From contig CAJINV010000009.1 of NCBI GenBank assembly GCA_905178155.1, forward strand, positions 979,415 through 1,043,414: a DNA stretch of 64,000 bases, written 5' to 3'. The notes under the pieces are model-generated. The model saw nothing but the letters and a program-made list of their open reading frames with translations, was not told the origin of the DNA and did not search any database. The position numbers and the translations under genes are program-made. Below are positions 23,176 through 32,667 of this stretch, in pieces. Positions within the stretch are counted from its first letter, which is position 1. The number at the start of each line of letters is the position of its first letter. Source of the stretch: Amoebophrya sp. A120 (lineage: Eukaryota > Sar > Dinophyceae > Syndiniales > Amoebophryaceae).

Positions 23176-26100
23176 TTACGGCGGCAGTGGCTCGGGAACC
23201 GGGTGCGTCTCGCGGTACGCTCTCCCACGCTCGATGCTCTCGTCGGTTATGCGCGTCGCGTATGGAAGCTGCTTCCGTTGGATGGTCTTGAGTTTCGCCT
23301 CGACCTTGCGCTGGTACGCGTGTGCGTCCCGCCGTTCTAGCCGGTACTCTTCCCGAAGGAGCGCGTCGTCCTTGCGTGAGGCCTCGAGCCGCACGTTCAC
23401 GCCATCCAGCATTTCCTGCCACTCTTGTGCCTCGTTTTTGCGATCGGCCTTGATGATTTTCTTCTCCTCCTTGCGCACCCGCCGGTTTGCCTTTTGCCTG
23501 TTGAGATTGGATGGGAGGGATGCTATGCATGCCTCTGCGCCATGCAAATGAAAGAACAGCAACAGACCGATAGGGAAGACTACAGGCACACTTACGAATG
23601 TATTTTTTCTGCAAAATCTTTCTCCAACCAAGCAGACATGACGTACTCTTCCAGGAGGTTCTTTTCCAGCAGCGTGAGTTTGACCTTTCCACTGGACTGC
23701 TCCAGAGCAGCTTTCGCCTCGGCCTGCTCGCTTGCCGTGTGCGCCAAGTACTGACGCCTGACATTCAACTCCTTGAGCTCTTTCGCCACACGATTCCTTT
23801 CCTTCCGCTTCGCCTCCTGCTTCTTCGCCTCCCGGCGCGCGGCCTCCTTGGAGCACTCCTCACTGATCTTTCGCTGGACTTCTTCCTGCTCCATTTTTTC
23901 TTTTTTCAGCTTCGCGTGTCGCTCCGCGGCCTCCTTCCGCGCGATCGCGCGGATGTTGTCGAGGTTTTTCGCTTTGGCTTCAAGATTTTTCTTCTTGTCA
24001 GCCTGGTTTGTAAAAAAGTTACTGCCGTTTTCGCACAAAGTCCAAGTCGTCTGTCTTTTCACACAAATCATCGGTCTTTTGTCTCCTGAAACTGATCAAA
24101 AGTGAACGAAAACCACACGACATCCACCGACCAGCGTTCGCAAGAACGGCGCAATTACGTACCTTCTCATCCAGAATGAAAAATCGTTTCTCCAAGCGCT
24201 TTCGTTCCTGCACGGCCTTTTCGATGCGATATCGCTCGTGCAGTTCAGCTAGCGACATCTCGTCGAGAATGCCGTGCCGCGGGGGCTCACTGGGATCGTA
24301 GGGTTCTGCTGTGACGGTGGAGACACGGACAATCGCGCGTATTTGCCGGATCAGGTCTTTGCGCCTGTGGAAAGAAAAAGGCGGTGAAATATATTTTCAT
24401 AAAAACAGAAAGCACCGGCCCGTGCTAGTGCTGCTGCCATGTCAGGCATGAATGAGCATGATTAGATTTTCAGTTTTCTCTGTGGTCACAAAAAAATATC
24501 AATACTCCTCCATTTCCTGTTCCATGTCCGCTTTCTTTATTTCGAACATCTTCGCTTTCGCCTTGCGAATTTCCTCTGCATTTTCTTTCCGTGCCTCGTC
24601 GACTAAATCTAGCTGGACCCGAGGACGACCGCGCATGTCGTACACCTCACGGCACAACCCTCGCTTCTTCTCCTCTTCTGCAATCTGTCATATGGTTGGG
24701 AGAAGAAATGCGGAATTTCAATATTTTCTCAAAATTAAAGCTTTTCCATTGGGTGCCCAGCAACCAAGCGACGCGTGTCAGTGCCGGGGCCTATGCAAAG
24801 CATTCACAGTTCAGTAATCTTAATCCGGTGCTGTACTCTACTTTACCGCTTCGCGTGTCTTGCGTTTCTCCTGTACGGCCTTCTGCAATTTGACTTGTTC
24901 CGCATTCAAAACGTTTTTCTGGAATTGGAGCTCCATTGCTTCCTTCGCGGCTTCCGCTGCCATCTGCATCTCGATTTTTCCTGATGTGATTGTGAGTATG
25001 CAATACATAGCAATTTACGTTGGTGATGCGTCCTCAATAAAAAACGGAGCCAGTGGAAAAGAGAAACGAAGATTGCAATACCAGAAGAGTATACCAGTTG
25101 CACAACTGTTAAACTTACGTTCGAAAAATCTATCAGGAACTGTACTTTGTTCCACCCTGCACTTCTCTTCGATGTCATCCTGTACGCGCTGGTTGTATTG
25201 CCACAAGTAGTAGCCACTGCTGTCCCGTAGCCCGCGCTCGTAGTCCATGAGAATATTGTACTCGTTTTCTTGTTTCTTCTTCACCAGTACGTCCTCACGC
25301 AGGATAGAAGAGGCGTTGGGCTTCACCTCGGCGATTTGCTCCAGCTTGAAATGTCCGTCCTTCAGCGGTTTTCCGATCTCCGGCTGGAAAGTGCATTCCT
25401 GGTACCTAGGGAACGAAATTTTCGAAGACTAGCAATTGCTGACTTGAGGCACGCACCAGTGCTGCTGAAGATCATGCCTGTACTAACTAGGTGGTGCAGG
25501 TACTGCAAGTACCACTACAAACCAAGGTAAACAAACTATCGGAAATATATAAGTCGAAAATACTTCACGTCCTCGACGTCTCTGACGTATCTCGCTTTTG
25601 AATCGTCATCTGCGGCTGGCCGTTTCGCCGTCTCAAAGACGAATTCGTCTTTCTCCGCATTGTATTTTGCAAAGGTTTCCTCCTTCACCTTCACGGACCG
25701 CTCGTCCTTCTCCGCCTGGACCTTTTCCAAGTTGGTTGCGTAAATCGTTTTCGGTGGTGGCTTGCTTTCCAGCACGCGACTGATCACTTCGGGCTGCGGG
25801 ACCAAGCGTGGTTTGGGCTTGGTAAGGTTGAACGGCTGGATTTTGGTCGTCTTACCGCCGGAGCCTGCGATCATGGCGGTGCTGGAACTGCTACCTCCCG
25901 CTTGCTCGTTGCCGCCGCTGCTGGTCGCGGCGGCGGCGGCACCAGCGCCTAAGGCGATTATTTTCAGCTGGTCCAGGTACAGCTGCAACTGCGGTTTCAC
26001 CCGCTGCATCTTTCCAATGATCTCGTCCTCGAGGTACTTCATGTCGTATACTTTGCACCACTCCACTTTCACCCAATTGTTCAGATCCTCCTCGGTGAAT

Positions 26101-26955
26101 ATGAAGTCCTGAATTAAGTTAGTTTTGCATTGCTGGTGCAGGTTCACTCATTGCTATGTATATGTTGAAATTGTTCGTGATCATGATGAAGCCAAGCAAT
26201 CTATCCTGCATATTTTTTCCAACAGTTCCACCCACGACGACGGACCATTTCTGTACCATCAGCGCATTCAAAGCTGGCGGCGTGGAGAGCTCCGACTTCA
26301 GAATGATTTTCCCAAGCTCGTGGGGCCCCAGTTCGTCGTAGCGAAAGAAAAAAAGGCAGCCGAGGATCATATACAGCGTTTGGTCGCTACGTGGCGCAGA
26401 CGCAGGGTTCTTGTACAGAAACGCGTTCACGAAGAGCTTCAAAAACTTCTGATAGCGGATGCAGCAATCTGTGGTCGTGTAAACATGAAGTTGAAGATTA
26501 AGAACAAATGCAAGTGCAGCGGAAGGCATGCCAAATAAGGACAGATGGTACGTTTGAAAAAGATACAACACCAAAAAGACACTCTGCAAACTAACCGAAT
26601 ATGTACAAAAAATTTGCTGCGTGAACTTCTTCCGTGCCGCCGACATCCGTGTATTTTTTCCCAATTTGTCGTCAAAGTGCGCGTCGACTGTGGTCTTCTT
26701 CGGATCAAACGCCTCGATCAACTTGATGCTATCCCCGATCCACAAATGGTAGTCCACATCGGACTGCAATTTGGACAAAGCGCTGCCGCTGTTGGACCTC
26801 GTCAGTTGCGGGTTTGCGGCTGTAGAAGAGGAGCTCTTCAAGGTGTCGCCCGAGAGTGGCTGGAGTGTGTCTGGACCGGACATACCCAGCGTTGCGCCGG
26901 CGGTGTTGCCGTTGGAGGACGGCATCTCCTGGGAAGGCAATGTTTGCTGGCTCAT
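23176..26955 (-). CDS. CFAP99-like cilia/flagella-associated coiled-coil protein
   Basis: Nine exons join in frame to 869 residues: 26955-26607, 26468-26257, 26108-25564, 25405-25146, 24980-24847, 24684-24506, 24364-24163, 24002-23596 and 23497-23176. Every junction keeps phase with GT-AG ends. The disordered N-terminus is followed by a helical domain (DYHLWIGDSIKLIEAFDP; LNNWVKVEWCKVYDMKYLEDE). A signature-like stretch PFNLTKPKPRLVPQPE (about residues 279-294) comes next. From about residue 430 on there is continuous charged coiled coil (AAERHAKLKKEKMEQEEVQR; EYRLERRDAHAYQRKVEAKL). This order fits CFAP99, an axonemal protein. The assignment rests on the FNLTKPKPR stretch and architecture from memory, so another ciliary coiled-coil family is possible. 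It implies the organism makes flagellate cells. Confidence 0.72.
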
Positions 26956-27918
26956 TCTGCCCGCCGATGTGAAGGGGAACTTGTCCTCCTACCTGGTGCC
27001 TTATCTGCAGCTCACAACCGAAACGGCTCCTGAGAGAGGTTCCTGCCTACCTGCCCCCACTGTGTTGATTCAGCTGGAATAAAAGCAACCCCGGAGCCGC
27101 GCGGCTGGAACTGCCACCACAAACACGCGTCACTACGACTATTTTCTTCCGACTCCACGCAACAACATTCTGTAGTGAAATGTACTAGAGGAACTCCTTT
27201 TCTGTAACTCGAGAGGTCAAAAATGGAAGTGTGGAAATAAATCGAATTCTTTCATACTACTGCTCCGAAGATTGAGATTCGGATGTCTGCGACAGAAAGA
27301 CGACAGTCCAGCTCCGAGGAGCTAGGCTCGGATATCGAAAACCAACTCTGTAGGGCCTTGAAAATTGGAAACCTTTCTCACATCACTGGGTCGCTCCACG
27401 ACGACGATCACTCCGACTGCAGGTGCAGCCTTCTAGTCTGCACTGACAAAAAGTCATCCTCTCTTTTCTCACATATCGAAAGAAGAACGACGTCGAGACG
27501 AAAAGACGGAAGCAAACGAAACAAAAGCTTTAGCGACACACGCATTGCAAGCAAAGCCAGGGACGGAGAGCTACAGCCTGCAGCTAACTCCCACTGTGCT
27601 GGCCATTCACACATACCGCACCAGAAAAGTAGCAAGTGTCATGTTGTTGCAGTTTAGCAATCAAAAAAAGCAGCTCCCACACAGTGTACGATAGGAGACA
27701 TGTTGCAAGGGAAAGTGGCATCTGGTACAGATGATACTGCCGCTGGTGCATTGCATTTAGAATGAATAAGGACCAAAACGTGCAGAAGATAGAGTAAAAT
27801 AAAGTCAAAACAGTCAAAATCTTTCGTGTGCAGGTGCAGGAGACGAAAACAAAGCGCAACCCTTGCATCAACATCGAAGTGGTCATCGTCTTAGGCATAG
27901 TCTTAGTCAAGCTCAACC
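26956..27918. other. Intergenic region
   Basis: About 1 kb. A plus-strand ORF of 124 codons (27283-27657, Ser/Arg-rich) is the longest frame but has no recognisable feature and would be the only plus-strand gene in the window; I do not accept it. No repeat or RNA gene seen. Confidence 0.4.
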
Positions 27919-30441
27919 TCAAGGCGGGCTGCTATACTTTCTAATTAAACTGTCGGCCTCGTGCACGTTCGGATCGTAGTGACACACCTGATATACACAG
28001 TCAGCAGAGTCACAATTTATCTTTGTGACTACTGTCGCGGATTCGAAAACAAGGATCCCCTTTGTTAAAGACGCTACCGCAGCCTCGTGGGAGTTCGGAG
28101 CCCTCACGGTTCGCATCACTTCTTGGGCCAGCGTAGCCGCCGATCCTGAGCTTGACGCTGTTGAGGAAGTGATCTCAGCCGCACTGGGTGGGGAAAACAG
28201 ATACTTGTAAAGAAGACTGCTCTCAATAGGCGTTTGGTCCGTCTCGGCGTGACGAGCCTCTTCAACACAGCGCGCGTCGTCAGAACTACTCTCGTCACCC
28301 TCGCTATCTGTCCTTTGGTCCGCATCATTTCTGTTGTCGTAATCTTTAATACGACCGTGCCGCTTTCTACTGTGCCAACTCTGCAAGATGCGATGTATAC
28401 TTCCATTCTTGACGGTTGCTGGTCTTGCGAAGACTCGTAGTTGATTCCCGGGCCGGTGGAGGTTATCCCACTTTTGGTACAAAGCGGGGGCTGCCGGTTC
28501 ATTTCCACCCGCGCCACCCTCCCGCGTTTGCGTTACCTCGACCACTTGCGGACGATCACTCCTGCTTCTTCTGCGCGCACGTCTCGCTGCCATCTGGATA
28601 CTTTCAAACGCCGACGGGGCGCCTGTACTCGAGGAAGAAGAAGCCCGGCGAGTCGCGGCAGCGTGCGGAACCCTTCCAGAGATAGGAGCGTACTCCCCTT
28701 CACCGATGCTGATCGTGTACGTTGGTAATCGCAACGCGGAGGGAGCTAGGTAATCGTGGAACGGCGGCGTGACAACGGCAACATACGTGGACGAAGATGC
28801 GGGCGCTGCTGCAGCAGGCACTGCTCGTGCAGCCTCGCTCTGATTGCGCCGGCGGTTTCGCGCGCGCCTGCCGAACGGCTGTGTGGCTGTCCGAGGTGCG
28901 GTCGTTTCCGTGAGCGTTTCTGTTGTGGACCAGGAAATACGTTCGGAAAATACCGTCCCGCGTTTCTTGGCGTCCCGCTCGGGACAGTTAGCGCAGATCT
29001 CCTGTCGCACAAATTCTGGTGCGGTGGTGGAGAAGTAAATCAGCGGGTAGTTCGACTCGTGGCTCTGCGCCACATTAAACAAAGTTGCGAGGTCTTGGTC
29101 CGAACCGATTTTCAAATACGAGCCGCCCTCGTCTGCCTCGGCCGAGGACCGGTGGTGCTCCTGCTGTTCTGGGCGTAAATGATCACCTGCAAAAAAGCTC
29201 GACACCGCGCTGCAATGGTAGAACCCGTGCCGCGGGAGGGAATTTCGGTTGTAATCCAGAATTCTCTTGTGCTTTCTCAGCTGCTTGCGGAAGTGCAAAC
29301 TGCGGAACAGCTGCAAGGCCGGGAGAAGTAATGTTGGTGCAGGTTCAGCACTCGTGTTCGACGTCGTCGTGGCGTTGCCATTTTTGATACTCGAGTTCGT
29401 TTTATTCATTTCCTCGCTTTTCCAGAAAAACTTGCTTGCGCCAAGAAGACCCCTTGCCGGCAAATTTGAGCTGGCGAAGAACGAGTCGGGGCGGGTTAGA
29501 AATTTGACCAACATCTCGTACCTCTGTTTGCGACTCTTGCTGCGTGTCAGTGGTGCGCAGTCTTGGTCCTGCTTGGTCCAGCACTGCTGAGTCTGAGTCG
29601 TGCTACTGCTACAGCTGCTTCCGCTGCCAACAAAGTGCTTCCGTTTCTTCTGCGTGTTTCGCTGCTTGTGGGAGTACCGGGGACGAGCAGGAAGATTTTT
29701 CTCTCGGCGTTGGTCGCAAAGATCTTCATCCGTTCCCGTCGTCGACGACGAATCATCTGCCTCTGACACAGCGCGCCGACGGTTCTTCGCGATTCTTCGC
29801 TTTCGCTTACTCTGGCGACCTGGTGCCGCTTGTTGTTGGTGTTGTCGCTTTTTATTTCGATTATTTTTGTGCGCAGCCACCTCCTGAATAGTTGACAGCT
29901 GATCATCGAGCTCGTAGTCAGACTCAGAAATGTGCTTGGTCCTACCTTTAATGTTGCAGTCGCGCGAACGAATCTCCTGAGCCAGATGAGCAAAGTAGTT
30001 CCGTAGTCTGTGGACCACGCTCCTAGACATCTGAATGGCAGCCTCTTCACGTGAAAGCACTGCTATGCCAGGGATAGCGTTCGATACTTTGGCAACGCCC
30101 GGCGCTGGCACGGCATTGGCATTCTGTCCAGTGATATCCGTCGTGTTCCTTGGACCAGAAGCAGGCACCGTCGTCTCCTCCTGCTCGTAAAGATGCGCCA
30201 AAATGTTGTCTAGAATCGGGGCCGGAAATCTCTCCTCCAAACTCAGGGGCTCAGGTTCAGGGTTATCCCTTGTGCTCCTTCGAATTGTTTCCTCTTGCTC
30301 TTGCGCTGCTGATAGTCCTCCCACAGTCGTATCTACAGGAGCAGCGGACGCAGGATGGGAGAGAGTGGCAAAGCCGTGCGCAAGCGCTACCGCAAGTGTT
30401 GGAGAAAACAAACGCATCAAGAGGGCAGATGAAGAGCACAT
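27919..30441 (-). CDS. Large secreted Arg/Ser-rich protein, function unknown
   Basis: Single open frame of 840 residues from the ATG at 30439-30441; the longer frame begins only with TTG. Residues 1-33 look like a signal peptide (MCSSSALLMRLFSPTLAVAL...) with a likely cleavage after HPASA. The rest alternates Arg/Lys/Ser-rich disordered blocks (KKRKHFVGSGSSCSSSTTQT; MAARRARRRSRSDRP) with more ordered stretches (DLATLFNVAQSHESNYPLIY; APSALRLPTYTISIGEGEY). Dibasic runs could be processing sites. No intron is needed. It starts about 0.9 kb downstream of the 3' end of the acidic 303-residue frame at 31321. Family not recognised; the window suggests a parasite, in which secreted fast-evolving proteins are common, but an effector role is only speculation. 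Confidence 0.6.
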   Translation of the reverse strand: MCSSSALLMRLFSPTLAVALAHGFATLSHPASAAPVDTTVGGLSAAQEQEETIRRSTRDNPEPEPLSLEERFPAPILDNILAHLYEQEETTVPASGPRNTTDITGQNANAVPAPGVAKVSNAIPGIAVLSREEAAIQMSRSVVHRLRNYFAHLAQEIRSRDCNIKGRTKHISESDYELDDQLSTIQEVAAHKNNRNKKRQHQQQAAPGRQSKRKRRIAKNRRRAVSEADDSSSTTGTDEDLCDQRREKNLPARPRYSHKQRNTQKKRKHFVGSGSSCSSSTTQTQQCWTKQDQDCAPLTRSKSRKQRYEMLVKFLTRPDSFFASSNLPARGLLGASKFFWKSEEMNKTNSSIKNGNATTTSNTSAEPAPTLLLPALQLFRSLHFRKQLRKHKRILDYNRNSLPRHGFYHCSAVSSFFAGDHLRPEQQEHHRSSAEADEGGSYLKIGSDQDLATLFNVAQSHESNYPLIYFSTTAPEFVRQEICANCPERDAKKRGTVFSERISWSTTETLTETTAPRTATQPFGRRARNRRRNQSEAARAVPAAAAPASSSTYVAVVTPPFHDYLAPSALRLPTYTISIGEGEYAPISGRVPHAAATRRASSSSSTGAPSAFESIQMAARRARRRSRSDRPQVVEVTQTREGGAGGNEPAAPALYQKWDNLHRPGNQLRVFARPATVKNGSIHRILQSWHSRKRHGRIKDYDNRNDADQRTDSEGDESSSDDARCVEEARHAETDQTPIESSLLYKYLFSPPSAAEITSSTASSSGSAATLAQEVMRTVRAPNSHEAAVASLTKGILVFESATVVTKINCDSADCVYQVCHYDPNVHEADSLIRKYSSPP

Positions 30442-31320
30442 TTTTTCTGATCCTGTCAAACACAACTGGAGGATCGTCTATTTTTTTTTGTTTTTATTTC
30501 GTTAATCAGAATGGCGGGAGACAGACAAAATTCGAATTCGAATACAAGGTGCAAGCAAAACCAAAATCAGAGCAAAACTATGGCCTTTGTTTCTGGACAT
30601 CTCCACAGAGAAGTAGCAAAAATATTTGGGTACATGATTGACGTCCGAAAGGATGATTAACAAAATTGAAAGAAGCCACCTACTAAAAATTTGGCTCCTT
30701 TGAAACTACAACAAAAATGAAAAAAGAGTACGGATGAGTCGCGTCGTGATGATCTAAGGACAATGCTTTGAGGTGAGGGTGCTTAGCTGGCCTCGTTTGA
30801 TCATCATTCTGTCCTTTCTTCGAAATTGAGTGCAATCTGATTATCGAAAGATCGATGGAATCGCCGCTGCCGCTAAGGGTAACAAGGACATCAAAGTATC
30901 GGGAAAACACGTGAAGTATCAGGAAAATACGTGTCCTGTCGGTCTAGCTTGCCGTGCCTGGATGTGCCAGCGCCGCCGGCCCTTGCCTCCTTGATCCTTC
31001 CTTTGATCATCAAACGCAACTGCAATTCGTGTTTACCACGTGCACTAGCATTGACCGTCAAATCCGAATTGTTTTCTGTCACCAAACCTCTATCCCATAA
31101 TGGGTGCTGCTTTTTGACATCTTCACATCTATCGTTCTATGATCTGCATCTCCAATCCTCGTCATCCTATTCCTACCAACTGCTACAACTATAGAGCTCA
31201 AACAAACTGCTCTATGACTGAATTGACGAAATCTAGTATCTTCTAAACTCGGCCGGTAACCGTAACCTAATCACTTGCTAGCTTCTTTTGGGTTTGCGAG
31301 CAAGTTACTCTTTGTCTGTT
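30442..31320. other. Intergenic region
   Basis: About 0.9 kb, AT-rich, no supported gene, repeat or RNA. Confidence 0.45.
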
Positions 31321-32232
31321 TCACTGACGTCCTGCGTCCTGGTCCTGTAAAACCTTGCTATTGTCGTAAGCGAAGTAGTAGTCCAGAACTAGCCAGTCGT
31401 CCTCTGCGTGTAGCATGAGCAAGCGCAGCCAGCTGATTTTGTACAAATATTTTCCCGGCTTCGCCCGTTTTCGCAGGTCGTTTTTCTCGAAGGTGGCAAG
31501 CGTGTGGAATCGTGGTATGGGTCGCTGCGACCGACGGTGGAACCGCATGGGCGGATAGAACAGAGGCTGCGAAGTGAATGAACTTTTTCCTCGTTCACAT
31601 TCCATGCGAACATCAGGTTCGTCTTTCAATGCGGCGGAAGAAGTGGAGAAAGGATCCGACAAGCGCCTTCCCTTGGTTTGGCGGGCATGAAACTCCGCGG
31701 GCGTCTCGATTTTCTGCACCCGGACTTTGACGGTAGTCGTCTTCAGTGGCGGTTTGGTTTTCCTAGTACTGCTCGGGGAATCCGACTTATCCGAATCCGC
31801 TTCGGCGTCGTCTTCGGATGATATGGACGACAGGGATGAGACGTCCGACACTTCGTCTACTTCGTCACTATTCTCACTTTCTTCTGAATCGTCTCCCGCT
31901 TCTTCCGCGTCCTCTTGCTCTTCCTTGGATGCAGCACCGTCAGTGTCACTCGCGTAATCTGAATCTGCCTTCTGTGCAAGTTTGAGTGCTTCCCTCTTGA
32001 ACTTGATCTTCTCTTCCTCTTGAGTGATTGTGGTTGATGGAGTCAATTTGTTCTGCAGATATTGGATTCTCATCTCCTCTTTTACTTTTCCTTGTGTGGC
32101 TGGTTCTTGTGCAGCAAAGGGCTGCGTCGAAGCCGAGGGGACAGCAACAGTGTCTGAATGAATAGTCTGGGCCGGATTTTGATATTGTTGCTGCTGCATC
32201 ACCGCAGCTCCGGCAGCGATGGTGTTCATCAT
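31321..32232 (-). CDS. Acidic Ser-rich protein or C-terminal part of the giant gene
   Basis: An open frame of about 303 residues from the first ATG (32230-32232). It has a Gln-rich start (VMQQQQYQNP), a long acidic Ser/Glu/Asp tract (SDYASDTDGAASKEEQEDAE; SSLSSISSEDDAEADSDKSD), then a basic and aromatic C-terminus (RKRAKPGKYLYKISWLRLLM; DWLVLDYYFAY). The frame is open upstream to the edge of a decayed introner-like element. If that element and 5 bp are removed the frame is continuous with the giant gene, except that a TAG or TAA remains at the junction. I therefore list it separately. Either it is an independent gene starting at this ATG or it is the giant protein's C-terminus. No family recognised. 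Confidence 0.5.
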   Translation of the reverse strand: MMNTIAAGAAVMQQQQYQNPAQTIHSDTVAVPSASTQPFAAQEPATQGKVKEEMRIQYLQNKLTPSTTITQEEEKIKFKREALKLAQKADSDYASDTDGAASKEEQEDAEEAGDDSEESENSDEVDEVSDVSSLSSISSEDDAEADSDKSDSPSSTRKTKPPLKTTTVKVRVQKIETPAEFHARQTKGRRLSDPFSTSSAALKDEPDVRMECERGKSSFTSQPLFYPPMRFHRRSQRPIPRFHTLATFEKNDLRKRAKPGKYLYKISWLRLLMLHAEDDWLVLDYYFAYDNSKVLQDQDAGRQ

Positions 32233-32261
32233 GTCGCTTGCTTTACCCGCCACGCGATATT

Positions 32262-32667
32262 TATGCCACCAGTGGGTTCGTAAGTTTCAGAAACAAAATC
32301 AGAGAATCAGTGCGGCTATTGGAAATGGCTTTGAAGTACCATGAAGTGTCTGTATCGCCACGGAAACCAGTTTCAACTGGTGATGTCTTCGAAAAAAAAA
32401 CATGTATGTTGACACCGTAAGTATGCGTCATGCTGACCATTACTTCTAGAAAATGTTTCTCCACCAGCCTCAGCTTTGCTTGTGAAAAACGTAAGTAATA
32501 AGAAAAAAAAAAGCGACACTGGCAAGACAGCATACCGCCCTTCGAAACACCCATCTGGGGAAGTTTTTGCAGTCTGCATTTGCACCTTTTGCAATGCGCA
32601 TCGTGCTACCTGCATATCGCACTTGCATACTTTCAGATTTGAAACTTACCAACCTGAAAATTGCATA
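32262..32667 (-). mobile_element. Decayed introner-like element (406 bp)
   Basis: The minus-strand ends are TATGC...GCATA, with an internal inverted repeat GGTTNGTAAGTTTCA 8 bp further in at both ends. The outer ends fit the TAT...ATA pattern of the other elements. Flanking pentamers (TCTAG and AATAT) do not match, so a target duplication is not recognisable. The frame on the two sides agrees if 5 extra bases are removed, but a stop stays. Interpreted as an old copy. Confidence 0.55.

Noticed and set aside
27283-27657. Plus-strand ORF of 124 codons
   Set aside because: Ser/Arg-rich random composition, no family, isolated on the opposite strand; left as intergenic.
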